Assembly (NCBI RefSeq): GCF_900114635.1
Contig: NZ_FOTQ01000004.1
Span: 124,001-188,000 of the forward strand
DNA: 64,000 bases
Origin: Shimia aestuarii
GTDB lineage: Bacteria > Pseudomonadota > Alphaproteobacteria > Rhodobacterales > Rhodobacteraceae
Direction: 5' to 3'
Shown one piece after another: positions 1-9,401 of the stretch (position 1 is its first letter; each line of letters starts with the position of its first letter). Position numbers and translations under genes: made by a program. The notes beneath the pieces were generated by a model that was not told where the DNA came from, did not search any database, and was given only the letters and a program-made list of their open reading frames with translations.

Positions 1-78
1 CGTGTGTGGAACCGAATGCCTGTTGGAGCAAGGTGTAATATTGCACATGTTATCAAATTTTGTTGGGCCGCCCATCAG

Positions 79-178
79 GGGGCGTTGCCCCGTCACAGCA
101 CGCTGTGCCCCCCCCCCAGGGTATTTGAGGACCATTGAGAAGGACAGACGTGCTGTTTCTCAATGGTCATAAATACCC
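79..178. repeat. GC-hairpin plus GTATTT repeat element, with an inverted second copy
   Basis: A small GGGGC/GCCCC hairpin (79-83/87-91) and a run of ten C (108-117) are followed by GGGTATTTGAGGACCATTGAG (from 119). An inverted near-copy lies at 157-178. The arms 119-141 and 157-178 pair almost perfectly around a 15-nt loop, with one small internal mismatch. The element lies just past the stop of the minus-strand CorC-like gene and could end its transcript. Related elements occur near 16.45 kb and 59.8 kb. The first 201 bases hold no gene that I can support. Confidence 0.6.
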
Positions 179-201
179 AAATCCCGCGCTTGCGGTATCG
201 C

Positions 202-1509
202 TCAGAGGGGTCGGATCTTGAGATGGGTGATCCGGTTGTCCTTGCGCCCGGTGACTTCGAAGCGGAAGCCGTGGAAGGAGAAGACCTGCCCCACGGTGGG
301 GATCATCTGGGCTTCGTGGATGACCAGACCGGCAATGGTGTTGGCCTCGTCATCAGGCAGGTTCCAGTCGGTGGCGCGGTTGAGATCGCGGATGGTCATG
401 GCGCCCTCGATCAGGAACTGGCCGTCCTCGGATTTGCCGATTGGGTGTTCTGCGTCGGGGTCAAATTCGTCGGTGATCTCGCCCACGATCTCTTCGAGAA
501 TGTCTTCCAGCGTGATCAGCCCCTGCAGTGAACCGTATTCATCCACCACGAGCGCAAAATGCGAGCGGCGGCGCAGGAACTGGCGCATCTGGTCGTCGAG
601 CGAGGTGGTTTCGGGCACGAAATAGGGTTTCTTGGCGACCTTGGTGATGTCGAAATTGGTCAGGTCGGCAAGGCTGCCTTCGGCGTCGGCAATCTGGCGG
701 TGCATGCCGCGCAGGAGATCCTTGGCGTGGACCACGCCAATGATGTTTTCGGGCTCGTCCTTGAAGACCGGCAAGCGGGTGTAGTTGCTTTCGAGACACT
801 GTGCGAGCACGTCGGCGGGGTCGCTGTCGGCGTCGATCATCTCGATGCCGGAGCGGTGCAACATGATCTCTTCGACGGCGCGTTCGGAGAGGTCCAGCGC
901 GCCAAGGATACGGTCGCGGTCTTCCTTTTCGACGATGCCTTCGGAATGGCCAAGCTGGATCGCGCCAGCGATCTCCTCGCGCACAGCAAGGATATGGCTG
1001 TCGGGATCAGTCTGCACGCCGAACACGCGCAGCACGCCGCGCACCAAGAGGCGCACGGCCGAGACCACGGGGGCGAAGACGCGCACCACGATGCCGATCG
1101 TTCCGGCGACGCGCGAGGCGGCGGTTTCGGGGGCGGTGATGGCATAGGTTTTGGGCAGCACCTCGGCAAAGATCAGCACGAGCAGTGTCATCACCAGCGT
1201 GGCCAGCGCGACGCCGCTTTCGCCGAAGGCGCGGGTAAAGAGCGCGGTGGCCAGCGAGGCAGCAAGGATATTGACGAGGTTGTTGCCCAGAAGAACGGAG
1301 CCGATCAGGCGTTCATTGTCCTCGGTGATATCAAGCGCCTTTTGCGCACCGCGGTTGCCCCGGTCGGCCTGTGTGCGCAGCTTGCCGCGCGAGGCGGCGG
1401 TGAGTGCGGTTTCGCTGCCTGAAAAGAAGGCCGAGAGGATCAGAAGCCCGGCGATGGCGCCGGCGCTGATCCAGAATGAGCTGTCGAGAGTGGCGGTGGT
1501 TGCGTCCAT
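202..1509 (-). CDS. CNNM/CorC-HlyC family membrane protein with CBS pair
   Basis: A 435-aa inner-membrane protein. The N-terminal DUF21 (CNNM) domain spans roughly residues 10-190 with three or four hydrophobic helices and the conserved FSGSETALTA motif. A CBS pair follows (about 205-330; TRLPVF and FALVVDEYGS are typical), then a C-terminal CorC_HlyC domain (about 345-433). Family members act in Mg2+/Co2+ efflux or homeostasis; the old hemolysin label is misleading. It lies 67 nt downstream of xerD on the same strand and may be co-transcribed. The ion cannot be assigned from sequence. Confidence 0.9.
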   Translation of the reverse strand: MDATTATLDSSFWISAGAIAGLLILSAFFSGSETALTAASRGKLRTQADRGNRGAQKALDITEDNERLIGSVLLGNNLVNILAASLATALFTRAFGESGVALATLVMTLLVLIFAEVLPKTYAITAPETAASRVAGTIGIVVRVFAPVVSAVRLLVRGVLRVFGVQTDPDSHILAVREEIAGAIQLGHSEGIVEKEDRDRILGALDLSERAVEEIMLHRSGIEMIDADSDPADVLAQCLESNYTRLPVFKDEPENIIGVVHAKDLLRGMHRQIADAEGSLADLTNFDITKVAKKPYFVPETTSLDDQMRQFLRRRSHFALVVDEYGSLQGLITLEDILEEIVGEITDEFDPDAEHPIGKSEDGQFLIEGAMTIRDLNRATDWNLPDDEANTIAGLVIHEAQMIPTVGQVFSFHGFRFEVTGRKDNRITHLKIRPL

Positions 1510-1576
1510 GGTCCTGACCCGTTGGTTCCATTTGGGTTATGGGGGCAGGCGGGGGCGCAATCAAGGGGCTGGGGGG

Positions 1577-2515
1577 TCAGTTGTCGTCGCTGTCACGTGC
1601 CAGCGGGTGATTTTCCAGCACCAGATCGCGCAAGCGTTCATCAAGGACGTGGGTGTAAATCTCGGTCGTGGCCACGTCGGCATGGCCCAGAAGCGTCTGG
1701 ATGGCGCGCAGATCGGCGCCGTTGGCCAGAAGGTGTGTCGCAAAAGCGTGGCGCAGGGTGTGGGGCGTGACCTTGTCCGGGGAAACACCACCCGCGACCG
1801 CCAGCTCCTTGATCAGCATGTAGAAACGATGTCGGGTCAGGTGGCCGGATTTGCCGCGCGAGGGGAAGAGGAAGCGCGACGGTGCGTGCCCATCGGCCCG
1901 GCGCGCGTCTTCGGCGGCATCGCGGGTTTTGAGCCATGCCGCGAGCGCCGTCCGCGCGGGGGGCGAGAGCGGCACCATGCGCTCTTTGGAGCCTTTGCCC
2001 ATGACCAGCAGCATACGTGGATCGCCGCGCGCGGCGGAGACCGGCAGGCTTACGAGCTCGGTGACGCGCATGCCCGTGGCATAAAGGAGTTGCATCAGGC
2101 AAGTGTTGCGCAGGCGGTCGGTTTCGGAGCGGCCCGTGGTGCGGGCCGCGTCGATCAGGCGATCGACCTCAAGCACATCGAGCGTCTTTGGCAAACGTTT
2201 GGACCGGCCCGGCCCCTTGATCTGGATCGCGGGGTTGTCGTTGCGCCAGCCTTCTTCGAAGGCGAAACGATAGAGTTGTTTGATCGCGGAGAGGCGGCGG
2301 GCGCGGGTGGATTGGGCCAGCCCTTCGGCGTCACAGGCGACGAGGTAAGCTTCGATGTCGCTGCGCTGGATCGCGGCGAAATCCAGACCCTTGCCCTTGG
2401 CCCAGTCGGAAAAGGCGCGCAGGTCGCGGGCATAGGCCAGCTGCGTGTTCCGGGCCGCGCCGAGGTCGGCGGCCTGAGCGTCAAGAAAGGTCGATATCCA
2501 GTTCAGGTTGTCCAT
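1577..2515 (-). CDS. xerD: Site-specific tyrosine recombinase XerD
   Basis: A 312-aa tyrosine recombinase that, with XerC, resolves chromosome dimers at dif. An N-terminal SAM-like core-binding domain (about 1-100) precedes the catalytic domain. The full catalytic set is visible: R150 (ATGMR), K174 (GKGSK), H252 and R255 (HTLRH), H278 (LLGH) and nucleophile Y287 (EIYTH). Length and lack of integrase extras fit XerC/D rather than a phage or island integrase. The XerD assignment over XerC is by overall resemblance. It starts 3 nt after the stop of the 506-aa exported protein, so the two are probably one transcript. Confidence 0.9.
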   Translation of the reverse strand: MDNLNWISTFLDAQAADLGAARNTQLAYARDLRAFSDWAKGKGLDFAAIQRSDIEAYLVACDAEGLAQSTRARRLSAIKQLYRFAFEEGWRNDNPAIQIKGPGRSKRLPKTLDVLEVDRLIDAARTTGRSETDRLRNTCLMQLLYATGMRVTELVSLPVSAARGDPRMLLVMGKGSKERMVPLSPPARTALAAWLKTRDAAEDARRADGHAPSRFLFPSRGKSGHLTRHRFYMLIKELAVAGGVSPDKVTPHTLRHAFATHLLANGADLRAIQTLLGHADVATTEIYTHVLDERLRDLVLENHPLARDSDDN

Positions 2516-2518
2516 GCA

Positions 2519-4039
2519 TCACCCCCGTGTATCGAGCAGCGCCACCTGCAGGGCGGCGCGCCGGGCCGTGTCTTCGAGACCGACGGCGCGCAGGGTGGCC
2601 AGCGCCTCGGTTAGGGCGCCAAGATCGCCCGCGGCCCCGTCATCCATGAGCGCCATGGCGTGCAGGATGGCTTCGCCCAGTTGCCCCCGTGCGAGCATGG
2701 TCGAGATTTCCTGTGGTACACCTGCGCCGTGCCAGGCATCGGCAATGGCACGGTGCGTGCGGTCCTGGGGCAGGCGGGGCGGCATACCCAGCGCGAGACC
2801 AGCGAGGAAATCGCGCGGTCCGGCATGGGCGGCACGTTCGTATTCGGCGGACAAGAGCGCGATGTCGCGGGCCTGTCGGGCGGTCACGCCCTGCAAGGGG
2901 AGCGTGAGCAGGGCGCTGCCGTAAAGCCGGGCAAAGGGGGTTTCCAGATGCACCTGCTGCATTGCCGCCCATGCGCCGGGCAGGGTTTCCGCAACGCGTC
3001 CGGCATCGCGGTTGGTCATGGCGCGGTCAAACGCCTGAAGGGCCGAGACCCGGTCCCAGATCATGCCCGACGCGGCCGGTTTACGTTCGGTGTAGATTCC
3101 GAGAAGGCGGTTTTCATGCAGGGCGGAGGTGCGGGCCAGCCGTTCGGCGGCCTCGAGCTGGGCTTTCCAGCCAGCGGTATCGCGCAGATCGGCATGGGCA
3201 TAGGGGCGCGGCAGGGTGGTGGTGGTCTGGCCCTCGCCGATGGCTTCGTAGAGGCGGAACTTGAGTGGGCTCGGGGTGGTGGCCGCGACCAGCAGAGGTT
3301 CACCTTCAAAGAGATCAGGATCGAGGAAGCGCAGCAAGAGGGCGTCCATTTCCTCGGAAATGAGGCCCAGCGCCTTGGCGGTGTCGAGCGTCAGGGCCGC
3401 GGCGCGCCAATCGCCCGCGCGGGCGGTACAGAAGATACGTGCGCCGTACCCCGGGGCGAGGTGCGGTGCCGCGGTCAACGCCTCGCAGGCGGCATTTTCT
3501 TCTCCCATCAGAAGTGTCACGTCGAACCAGCGGGCAAAGAGTGACGGCGTGTCGGGGCCTGCACGCTCGAGCAGGGCGGCGGCCTGTTCCAAGGCACCCA
3601 TTTCGACCAACTTGTCTACGCGGGCCAGAAGCAATTCATTGGCCGTTCCGGCGTCAAGCGGTGCATTGGCCTCGGCCAGAAGCAGGGTGTAGAGCAGCGC
3701 CTGCATCGCAGGAACGACCTCGGCGCGCTGGTCATGAACCATGTCGGCCAGACGCGATGCGTTGGAATTGGACCAGAGCGTGCTGGGCAGGCCGGTCACC
3801 GAGGACGGCAGGAGACCGACCGAATCGCGCCCTTCCTGATCAAGCGACGTGACGTCGATGGCAGGCGTGGCGACGCCTTCGCTCACCGGGGGCTCGGCAA
3901 TGGGCAGGCCCATGTCGAGCGTCACCGTTGGGGTTGGGTTCAGCCATTCGATGGCCGAGAGCGGAGCGTCCTCGGCCAAGAGCGGAGTGACAGGGACAAG
4001 CGCGGCCAGCGCCGCGAGCAGGATGGGCTTAGTTACCAT
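2519..4039 (-). CDS. Exported protein of unknown function (506 aa)
   Basis: I do not recognise a domain. The ORF can open further upstream, but ATG at 4039 is preferred because it gives MVTKPILLAALAALVPVTPL, a clean signal peptide with a likely cut after LLAEDA, and because the longer N-terminus only covers another small gene in a different frame. The mature protein is mostly helical and rich in Ala and Leu, resembling a periplasmic repeat-helix protein. Its start overlaps the end of the 49-aa membrane peptide gene by 11 nt, suggesting translational coupling, and its stop lies 3 nt before xerD. Function is open. Confidence 0.7.
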   Translation of the reverse strand: MVTKPILLAALAALVPVTPLLAEDAPLSAIEWLNPTPTVTLDMGLPIAEPPVSEGVATPAIDVTSLDQEGRDSVGLLPSSVTGLPSTLWSNSNASRLADMVHDQRAEVVPAMQALLYTLLLAEANAPLDAGTANELLLARVDKLVEMGALEQAAALLERAGPDTPSLFARWFDVTLLMGEENAACEALTAAPHLAPGYGARIFCTARAGDWRAAALTLDTAKALGLISEEMDALLLRFLDPDLFEGEPLLVAATTPSPLKFRLYEAIGEGQTTTTLPRPYAHADLRDTAGWKAQLEAAERLARTSALHENRLLGIYTERKPAASGMIWDRVSALQAFDRAMTNRDAGRVAETLPGAWAAMQQVHLETPFARLYGSALLTLPLQGVTARQARDIALLSAEYERAAHAGPRDFLAGLALGMPPRLPQDRTHRAIADAWHGAGVPQEISTMLARGQLGEAILHAMALMDDGAAGDLGALTEALATLRAVGLEDTARRAALQVALLDTRG

Positions 4040-4178
4040 GCAGTTCCACGGGAATGCGCGTTTCGCTTTGGGGCGCCGAGAAATCGGCGCCGAAGATCGG
4101 GCCGATATAGGCATAGGCCACAAGGGCGATGATCGCCAACAGTACCAGTCCCAGAATTGCACGGATCAGTTTGCCCAT
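4029..4178 (-). CDS. Small single-pass membrane protein (49 aa)
   Basis: A short gene reading MGKLIRAILGLVLLAIIALV at its start, so one N-terminal transmembrane helix (about residues 5-27), then a short polar tail ending in PVELHGN. It is first in a minus-strand set with the 506-aa exported protein and xerD, and its last 11 nt overlap the start of the next gene in another frame. Such tight overlap suggests a real translated unit. Function is unknown; it could be a partner of the exported protein. Confidence 0.65.
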   Translation of the reverse strand: MGKLIRAILGLVLLAIIALVAYAYIGPIFGADFSAPQSETRIPVELHGN

Positions 4179-4310
4179 GATTGCCCTCAATTTTCCTGCC
4201 CATTTTTTTCCAACATATAACTGGCCTTTTGGCCAAGATCACGTCATTCAGTGCGAAATCGTGAAATATGAGCGAGGCTTGGCCGATCAGGGGTCAGTGA
4301 TGGGCGGTTC

Positions 4311-4862
4311 ATGGGCTATGAATTGAAAAAGACGGTTGTGCTTGTCGGCATGATGGGCGCCGGAAAAACCGCCGTAGGGCGCGCTCTGGCCGCCAAGCTG
4401 GGCGTGGCGTTTCTGGATTCGGATGCCGAGATCGAGAAAGCCGCCAACATGACCATCGCCGAAATATTCGCCCGCGATGGCGAGCCGTTTTTCCGCGCCA
4501 AGGAAAGCCAGGTGATCGAACGACTGCTGGAAAGCGAACGCTGCATCCTGTCGACCGGGGGCGGGGCCTACCTCGCCGAGGGCAACCGGGCGATGATTGC
4601 CGAGAAGGGCGTGGCGGTCTGGTTGAATGCGGATGTGGACCTGTTGTGGACCCGGGTCAGGCACAAGGACACGCGCCCACTGTTGCGTACATCGAACCCG
4701 CGCAAGACGCTGGAAGAGATTTTTGCCGCGCGGGTGCCGTTTTACCAGCTGGCGGAGTTGCCCGTCGCCACGCAGGCCGGGTTTTCAATTGAACAGACCG
4801 CAGAGCGGGTGATTGAGGCGCTGAAGACGCGCCCGGATGTTTTGGTGGAGAATGACGCATGA
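4311..4862 (+). CDS. aroK: Shikimate kinase
   Basis: A 183-aa cytosolic P-loop kinase that phosphorylates shikimate at O3 in the chorismate pathway. The Walker A motif GMMGAGKTAVGR lies at about residues 13-24, the shikimate-binding DSDAEIE and FFRAKE segments follow, and STGGGAY is the conserved Gly-rich motif. It is divergent from the 49-aa peptide gene, with about 130 nt between them for promoters. Its stop overlaps the aroB start as ATGA, so the pair is translationally coupled. Confidence 0.95.
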   Translation: MGYELKKTVVLVGMMGAGKTAVGRALAAKLGVAFLDSDAEIEKAANMTIAEIFARDGEPFFRAKESQVIERLLESERCILSTGGGAYLAEGNRAMIAEKGVAVWLNADVDLLWTRVRHKDTRPLLRTSNPRKTLEEIFAARVPFYQLAELPVATQAGFSIEQTAERVIEALKTRPDVLVENDA

Positions 4863-5971
4863 TGGAAACGGTGCATGTCGGCCTAGAGGGGCGCGCCTAT
4901 GACATTCACATCGGGCCGGGGCTTCTGGCGCGGTCCGGCGCGCTGATCGCGCCGTTTCTCAAGCGCAAGCAGGTCTGTGTTGTCACCGATGAGAATGTCG
5001 CCGCACTGCATCTTGAGGGCTTGCGGGCGGGACTGGCTGCAGAAGGGATTGCCTGCGAGGCGATTGTGCTGCCCGCGGGCGAAAGCACCAAAAGCTGGCC
5101 GCATTTTGAGCGCACGGTGGAATGGCTGCTGGAGCAGAAGGTTGAGCGGCGTGACCTCGTGGTTGCGCTTGGCGGCGGGGTGATAGGCGATCTCACGGGA
5201 TTTGCGGCGTCGGTTTTGCGTCGGGGCGTGGGCTTTGTACAGATCCCGACGAGCCTTCTGGCGCAGGTCGACAGTTCGGTGGGGGGCAAGACCGGGATCA
5301 ACGCGCCGCAGGGCAAGAACCTGATCGGGGCGTTTCATCAGCCCACGCTGGTGCTGGCGGATACCGAGGTGCTGGGCACACTGACGCCGCGCGATTTCCT
5401 TGCCGGGTACGGCGAGGTGGTGAAATACGGGCTGCTGGGGGATAGCAATTTCTTCGAGTGGCTTGAAGAGCAGGGGCCTGCACTGGCGGCGGGTGACATG
5501 GGCGCGCGGATCGCGGCGGTGAAACGCTCCTGCGAGATGAAGGCCGAGATCGTGATGCGCGACGAGACCGAACAGGGGGATCGGGCGCTGTTGAACCTTG
5601 GCCATACTTTCTGTCACGCGCTGGAAGCGGCAACTGGCTATGGCGACCGGCTCTTGCATGGTGAGGGCGTGGCGATTGGCTGTGCGCTGGCGTTCGAGCT
5701 TTCGTATCGGCTGGGCCTGTGTTCGCAGGAAGATCCGAGCCGGGTGCGTCAGCATCTGTCCGAAATGGGCATGAAGGTCGATCTCAAGGATATTCCCGGC
5801 GACTTGCCGGAGGCCGAAGTGCTTCTTGACCTGATGGGGCAGGATAAGAAGGTGGTCGACGGGCAGTTGCGTTTCATTCTGGCGCGCGGGATTGGCGAGG
5901 CCTTCGTGACGGCGGATGTGCCGCGCGAGACGGTCCTGACCTTGCTGCGGGAAGAGCTGGCGCGCTGCTGA
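4859..5971 (+). CDS. aroB: 3-dehydroquinate synthase
   Basis: A 370-aa enzyme that converts DAHP to 3-dehydroquinate, the second step of the shikimate pathway, using NAD+ and a divalent metal. The nucleotide-binding ALGGGVIGDLTGFAAS, the SSVGGKTGIN segment and the metal-ligand regions around GHTFCHALE and LLHGEGVAIG are all present. Length is normal. It overlaps aroK by 4 nt. The next gene, trpB, is about 100 nt downstream, so one region serves chorismate formation and then tryptophan synthesis. Confidence 0.95.
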   Translation: MMETVHVGLEGRAYDIHIGPGLLARSGALIAPFLKRKQVCVVTDENVAALHLEGLRAGLAAEGIACEAIVLPAGESTKSWPHFERTVEWLLEQKVERRDLVVALGGGVIGDLTGFAASVLRRGVGFVQIPTSLLAQVDSSVGGKTGINAPQGKNLIGAFHQPTLVLADTEVLGTLTPRDFLAGYGEVVKYGLLGDSNFFEWLEEQGPALAAGDMGARIAAVKRSCEMKAEIVMRDETEQGDRALLNLGHTFCHALEAATGYGDRLLHGEGVAIGCALAFELSYRLGLCSQEDPSRVRQHLSEMGMKVDLKDIPGDLPEAEVLLDLMGQDKKVVDGQLRFILARGIGEAFVTADVPRETVLTLLREELARC

Positions 5972-6073
5972 GGTGCTCGCGGTGGCCCCTTGGGCGACCG
6001 CGTCAAAACGTCTTATCACGGTTGCCCAAAAAACAGTCAAAGTGCCGTGGACTGAATTTTTGGGAGAAGCTGA

Positions 6074-7282
6074 ATGTCATCTTATTTGAAATCGACACCG
6101 AACGCGGAAGGCTATTTCGGGGAGTATGGTGGCGCGATGCTGCCGCCGGTTCTGGAGCCGCATTTCAAGGAGATCGCCGAGGCCTATGCCAAGATTTCGA
6201 ACTCGGCAGAGTACATTCGAGACCTGCGTTACGTGCGAAAGCATTTCCAGGGGCGGCCGACGCCGGTTTCGTATCTGCGGAACCTGAGTGACATGTCCGG
6301 GGGCGCGCAGATCTATGCCAAGCGCGAAGACCTGAACCATACCGGGGCGCACAAGCTCAACCATTGCATGGCCGAAGCCTTGCTCGCCAAGCATATGGGT
6401 AAGACCAAGCTGATGGCGGAAACCGGCGCCGGGCAGCATGGCGTGGCGCTGGCCACGGCGGCGGCCTATTTCGGCATGGAATGCGAAATCCACATGGGCG
6501 AGATCGACATCGCCAAGGAAGCGCCGAACGTCACGCGGATGAAGCTGCTGGGTGCCGAAGTGGTGCCGGTGGGCTTTGGTGGGCGGTCGCTCAAGGAAGC
6601 GGTGGATTCGGCGTTCCAGTCTTATGTGCCTCAGGCCGACACGGCGCTGTTTGCAATCGGTTCGGTGGTGGGGCCGCATCCCTTCCCGATGATGGTGCGG
6701 GATTTCCAGCATATAGTGGGCATCGAGGCGCGCGAGCAGTTCCTTGAGATGACCGGGAACCTGCCCGATATCGTGGCGGCCTGTGTCGGGGGCGGATCGA
6801 ACGCGATGGGCATCTTTGCCGGGTTCATCGAGGACGAGGACGTGGCGCTTTACGGGGTTGAGCCGCTTGGCACGTCGTCCAAGCTGGGCGATCACGCGGC
6901 GACGATCACCTATGGCGAAGACGGTGACATTCACGGTTTCCGCACCATGCTGCTCAAGGACGAAAACGGCGAACCTGCGCCGGTGCACACGGTGGCCTCG
7001 GGGCTGGATTACCCCGGTGTCGGGCCGGAGCATGCGCATCTTTACCGGACCGGCAAGGCGAATTACGTGGCCGCGGATGACAAGGAGGCGCTGAACGCGT
7101 TTTATGCGTTGTCGCGCCATGAAGGCATCATCCCGGCGCTGGAAAGCGCGCATGCGGTGGCCTTTGCCATGCGCGAAGCAAAGAACCATCCGGGCAAGTC
7201 GATCCTGATCAACCTGTCGGGGCGGGGTGACAAGGATATCGACTATGTCACCGAAACCTATGGGTTTGGGGACGAAAGCTGA
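6074..7282 (+). CDS. trpB: Tryptophan synthase beta chain
   Basis: A 402-aa PLP enzyme that condenses indole with serine. The PLP lysine is in GAHKLNH, the [10 protein letters not shown] loop binds the serine carboxylate, and [10 protein letters not shown] cups the cofactor phosphate. This is the standard TrpB1 type. The alpha chain trpA and trpF are not next to it here, so the trp genes are scattered. A weak AG-rich site (GGGAGAAGCTGA) sits just before the ATG. A set of hairpins and a strong bidirectional terminator lie between it and convergent pepT. Confidence 0.95.
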   Translation: MSSYLKSTPNAEGYFGEYGGAMLPPVLEPHFKEIAEAYAKISNSAEYIRDLRYVRKHFQGRPTPVSYLRNLSDMSGGAQIYAKREDLNHTGAHKLNHCMAEALLAKHMGKTKLMAETGAGQHGVALATAAAYFGMECEIHMGEIDIAKEAPNVTRMKLLGAEVVPVGFGGRSLKEAVDSAFQSYVPQADTALFAIGSVVGPHPFPMMVRDFQHIVGIEAREQFLEMTGNLPDIVAACVGGGSNAMGIFAGFIEDEDVALYGVEPLGTSSKLGDHAATITYGEDGDIHGFRTMLLKDENGEPAPVHTVASGLDYPGVGPEHAHLYRTGKANYVAADDKEALNAFYALSRHEGIIPALESAHAVAFAMREAKNHPGKSILINLSGRGDKDIDYVTETYGFGDES

Positions 7283-7294
7283 ACCAAAGGCGCG

Positions 7295-7342
7295 AGCCTG
7301 TTCCCATCGAGGGAACAGGCTGGCGGGCCCGCTGAAGCGGGC
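7295..7342. repeat. Two tandem perfect hairpins after trpB
   Basis: An 11-bp perfect stem (7295-7305/7311-7321, AGCCTGTTCCC and complement, 5-nt loop) is followed by a 6-bp GC stem (7327-7332/7337-7342). Neither has a T run. They sit just before the true terminator, between convergent trpB and pepT, and could protect transcript ends. Confidence 0.6.
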
Positions 7343-7353
7343 GGTTGCAATAC

Positions 7354-7388
7354 AAAAACGCCGGAGGAATGATCCTCCGGCGTTTTTT
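7354..7388. terminator. Bidirectional Rho-independent terminator
   Basis: The stem AAAAACGCCGGAGGA/TCCTCCGGCGTTTTT around an ATGA loop is followed by a T run on the plus strand and preceded by an A run that gives a U run on the minus strand. It can end both trpB and pepT transcripts. Confidence 0.9.
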
Positions 7389-7407
7389 TTGGTCATGGAA
7401 AGCTGTG

Positions 7408-8658
7408 TCAGCCGTGCTTGGCGGCGATCTGAACGAGCTGGGCACAGATCCGGGTCGAAAGCACCATGTCCTGAACGCTGATCCATTCAAGCGGGCCGTG
7501 AATGTCCTGCATGCCGGTGAAGAGGTTGGGGCAGGGCACGCCCAGTTCGGTCAGGCGCGAGCCGTCGGTGCCGCCCCGGATGATCCCCGGCTTAGGCGTT
7601 ATCCCTTCGGCGCGATAGGCATCTTGGGCAATGTCGACCGGGGTCATGTCCTCTTCGAGCCAGTAGCGCATGTTGCGGTATTGCTTGGTGATCTCGCAGG
7701 TCACGGTTGCGCCGGGGAAGGCGGCCTCGGCAGCGGCGCAGGCATTCTTGAGGCGGGTGCGGCGGGCGTCGAGGCCTTCGCGTTCGAAATCACGCAGGAT
7801 GAAGCGAATCTCGGCCTCGGCCGAGCCGCCTTCGAGCCCGTAGACATGGATGAAGCCTTCACGATCGGACGTGGTTTCGGGGGTTTCGCCGGGCTTGTCG
7901 AGATCGGCCACGATATGCGCGGCGACGTGCAGCGCATTGACCAGCTTGTCCTTGGCATAGCCGGGATGGGCGGACACGCCTGTTACCTTGACCAAGGCGC
8001 CGTCGGCGGAAAAGCCTTCGAACTCGATCTCGCCCACGCGGGCGCCGTCGAGCGTATAGGCGAAATCGACATCGAAATCGGTGGGAAGTTGTGGATCGAC
8101 ACCGCGCCCGATCTCTTCGTCCGGCGTGAAGGCAAGCCGCACCTTGCCATGTTCGAGGCCCGGTGTGGTAAGCAGGTACTCGGCCATGGTCATGATGATC
8201 GCCACGCCGGCCTTGTCATCCGCGCCAAGCAGCGTCAGGCCGGAAGCCGTGATGATGTCATCCCCGACCTTGGAGGCAAGGTAGTCCGATTTGGAGGGGC
8301 TGAGCACCAGATCGGGCGCGTCCGGGTAGGTGATGTCGGACCCGTCCCAATTCGCATGCACGCGTGGTTTCACCCCGGTCGCGTTAAACTGGGGCGCGGT
8401 ATCGACATGGGCGCAAAAGCCGATGGTTGGCGCGTCGGCCACGGTGGCGGGCACCGTGGCGAGGACCGCGCCATAGGGGGTCAGGGTGATGTCCGATGCC
8501 CCGATCCGCTCCAGCTCGGCCACGAGATGCCGGGACATGTCGAGCTGAATCGCGGTGCTGGGTTGCGTTGTCGCGTTTTCGTCACTTTGGCTGTCGATGG
8601 CGCAATAGGTGACAAGACGCGCCTGCAGCGCCGCCGCGAAATCGGGAAAACCGGTCAT
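7408..8658 (-). CDS. pepT: Peptidase T (tripeptide aminopeptidase)
   Basis: A 416-aa cytosolic M20B zinc aminopeptidase that removes N-terminal residues from tripeptides. Metal-ligand motifs are visible: FCAHVDTAP (His and catalytic Asp), GADDKAG (bridging Asp), TPDEEIG (catalytic Glu plus ligand) and YTLDGARVGEIEFE. The dimerisation lid lies in the middle. Length matches the family. The next gene upstream on the same strand is ssb, only 13 nt away, so they may share a transcript although functionally unrelated. Confidence 0.93.
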   Translation of the reverse strand: MTGFPDFAAALQARLVTYCAIDSQSDENATTQPSTAIQLDMSRHLVAELERIGASDITLTPYGAVLATVPATVADAPTIGFCAHVDTAPQFNATGVKPRVHANWDGSDITYPDAPDLVLSPSKSDYLASKVGDDIITASGLTLLGADDKAGVAIIMTMAEYLLTTPGLEHGKVRLAFTPDEEIGRGVDPQLPTDFDVDFAYTLDGARVGEIEFEGFSADGALVKVTGVSAHPGYAKDKLVNALHVAAHIVADLDKPGETPETTSDREGFIHVYGLEGGSAEAEIRFILRDFEREGLDARRTRLKNACAAAEAAFPGATVTCEITKQYRNMRYWLEEDMTPVDIAQDAYRAEGITPKPGIIRGGTDGSRLTELGVPCPNLFTGMQDIHGPLEWISVQDMVLSTRICAQLVQIAAKHG

Positions 8659-8671
8659 GTGTCAGGTCCGC

Positions 8672-9184
8672 TTAGAACGGGATTTCGTCGTCAAGGTCGC
8701 GCGAGGGGGCCGAGCCACCCTGGTTGCCGCCGCCAAAATTCCCGCCGCCCTGATCGTAGCCGCCGCCATAGTTGCCCTGGTCGTAGCCGCCCTGCGAACC
8801 GCCGCCATAGCCGCCCTGATCGCCGCCGCCACTGCGCCCGTCGAGCATGACCAGCGTGCCGCCGAAGCCCTGCAGAACAACTTCGGTCGAATAACGGTCC
8901 TGACCGGACTGGTCCTGCCATTTGCGGGTCTGAAGCTGGCCTTCGATGTAAACCTTGGAACCTTTGCGCAGGTATTGCTCGGCCACGCGCACGAGCCCTT
9001 CCTGGAAAATGGCCACGGAGTGCCACTCGGTCCGTTCGCGGCGTTCGCCGGTGTTGCGGTCTTTCCATGTCTCAGAGGTGGCAATGCGCAGATTGCAGAC
9101 CTTGCCGCCGTTCTGGAAGCTGCGCACCTCGGGGTCGCGCCCCAGGTTGCCCACGAGAATTACCTTGTTCACCGATCCGGCCAT
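8672..9184 (-). CDS. ssb: Single-stranded DNA-binding protein
   Basis: A 170-aa protein that coats ssDNA in replication and repair. Residues 1-110 form the OB fold ([20 protein letters not shown] start, WHSVAIF core). A Gly/Gln/Tyr-rich disordered linker of about 45 residues follows, built from GGYGGG-like and GGYDQG-like repeats. The acidic tip DLDDEIPF docks SSB partners. Length is usual for alphaproteobacteria. No LexA box was found in front of it. The 217-nt gap to the divergent transglycosylase gene carries promoters for both; a DnaA-box-like TGTGGAAAA lies at 9266-9274. Confidence 0.95.
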   Translation of the reverse strand: MAGSVNKVILVGNLGRDPEVRSFQNGGKVCNLRIATSETWKDRNTGERRERTEWHSVAIFQEGLVRVAEQYLRKGSKVYIEGQLQTRKWQDQSGQDRYSTEVVLQGFGGTLVMLDGRSGGGDQGGYGGGSQGGYDQGNYGGGYDQGGGNFGGGNQGGSAPSRDLDDEIPF

Positions 9185-9401
9185 GCGCCTGTCTCCCTCG
9201 GAATCTGTATTGCTTTGTTCAGGGCACCATACACCATTGCCCCTGCCAAATGGGAAGTCGATTCTTGTGGAAAACCCCTTTGGCCGCGCAATTGCCGTGG
9301 CGAATTTCGGCCATAGGGCGCAGGGGCCGTGCGGTTGATCTGGAAATTTCCCGATAAAATGTTATAAATCACCGCAAAACACGGGTGGGACAGACAAAGT
9401 C

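Noticed and set aside
1151-2614. 487-aa plus-strand frame opposite xerD and the CBS protein
   Set aside because: Shadow of xerD and corC-like genes; no motif or plausible start.
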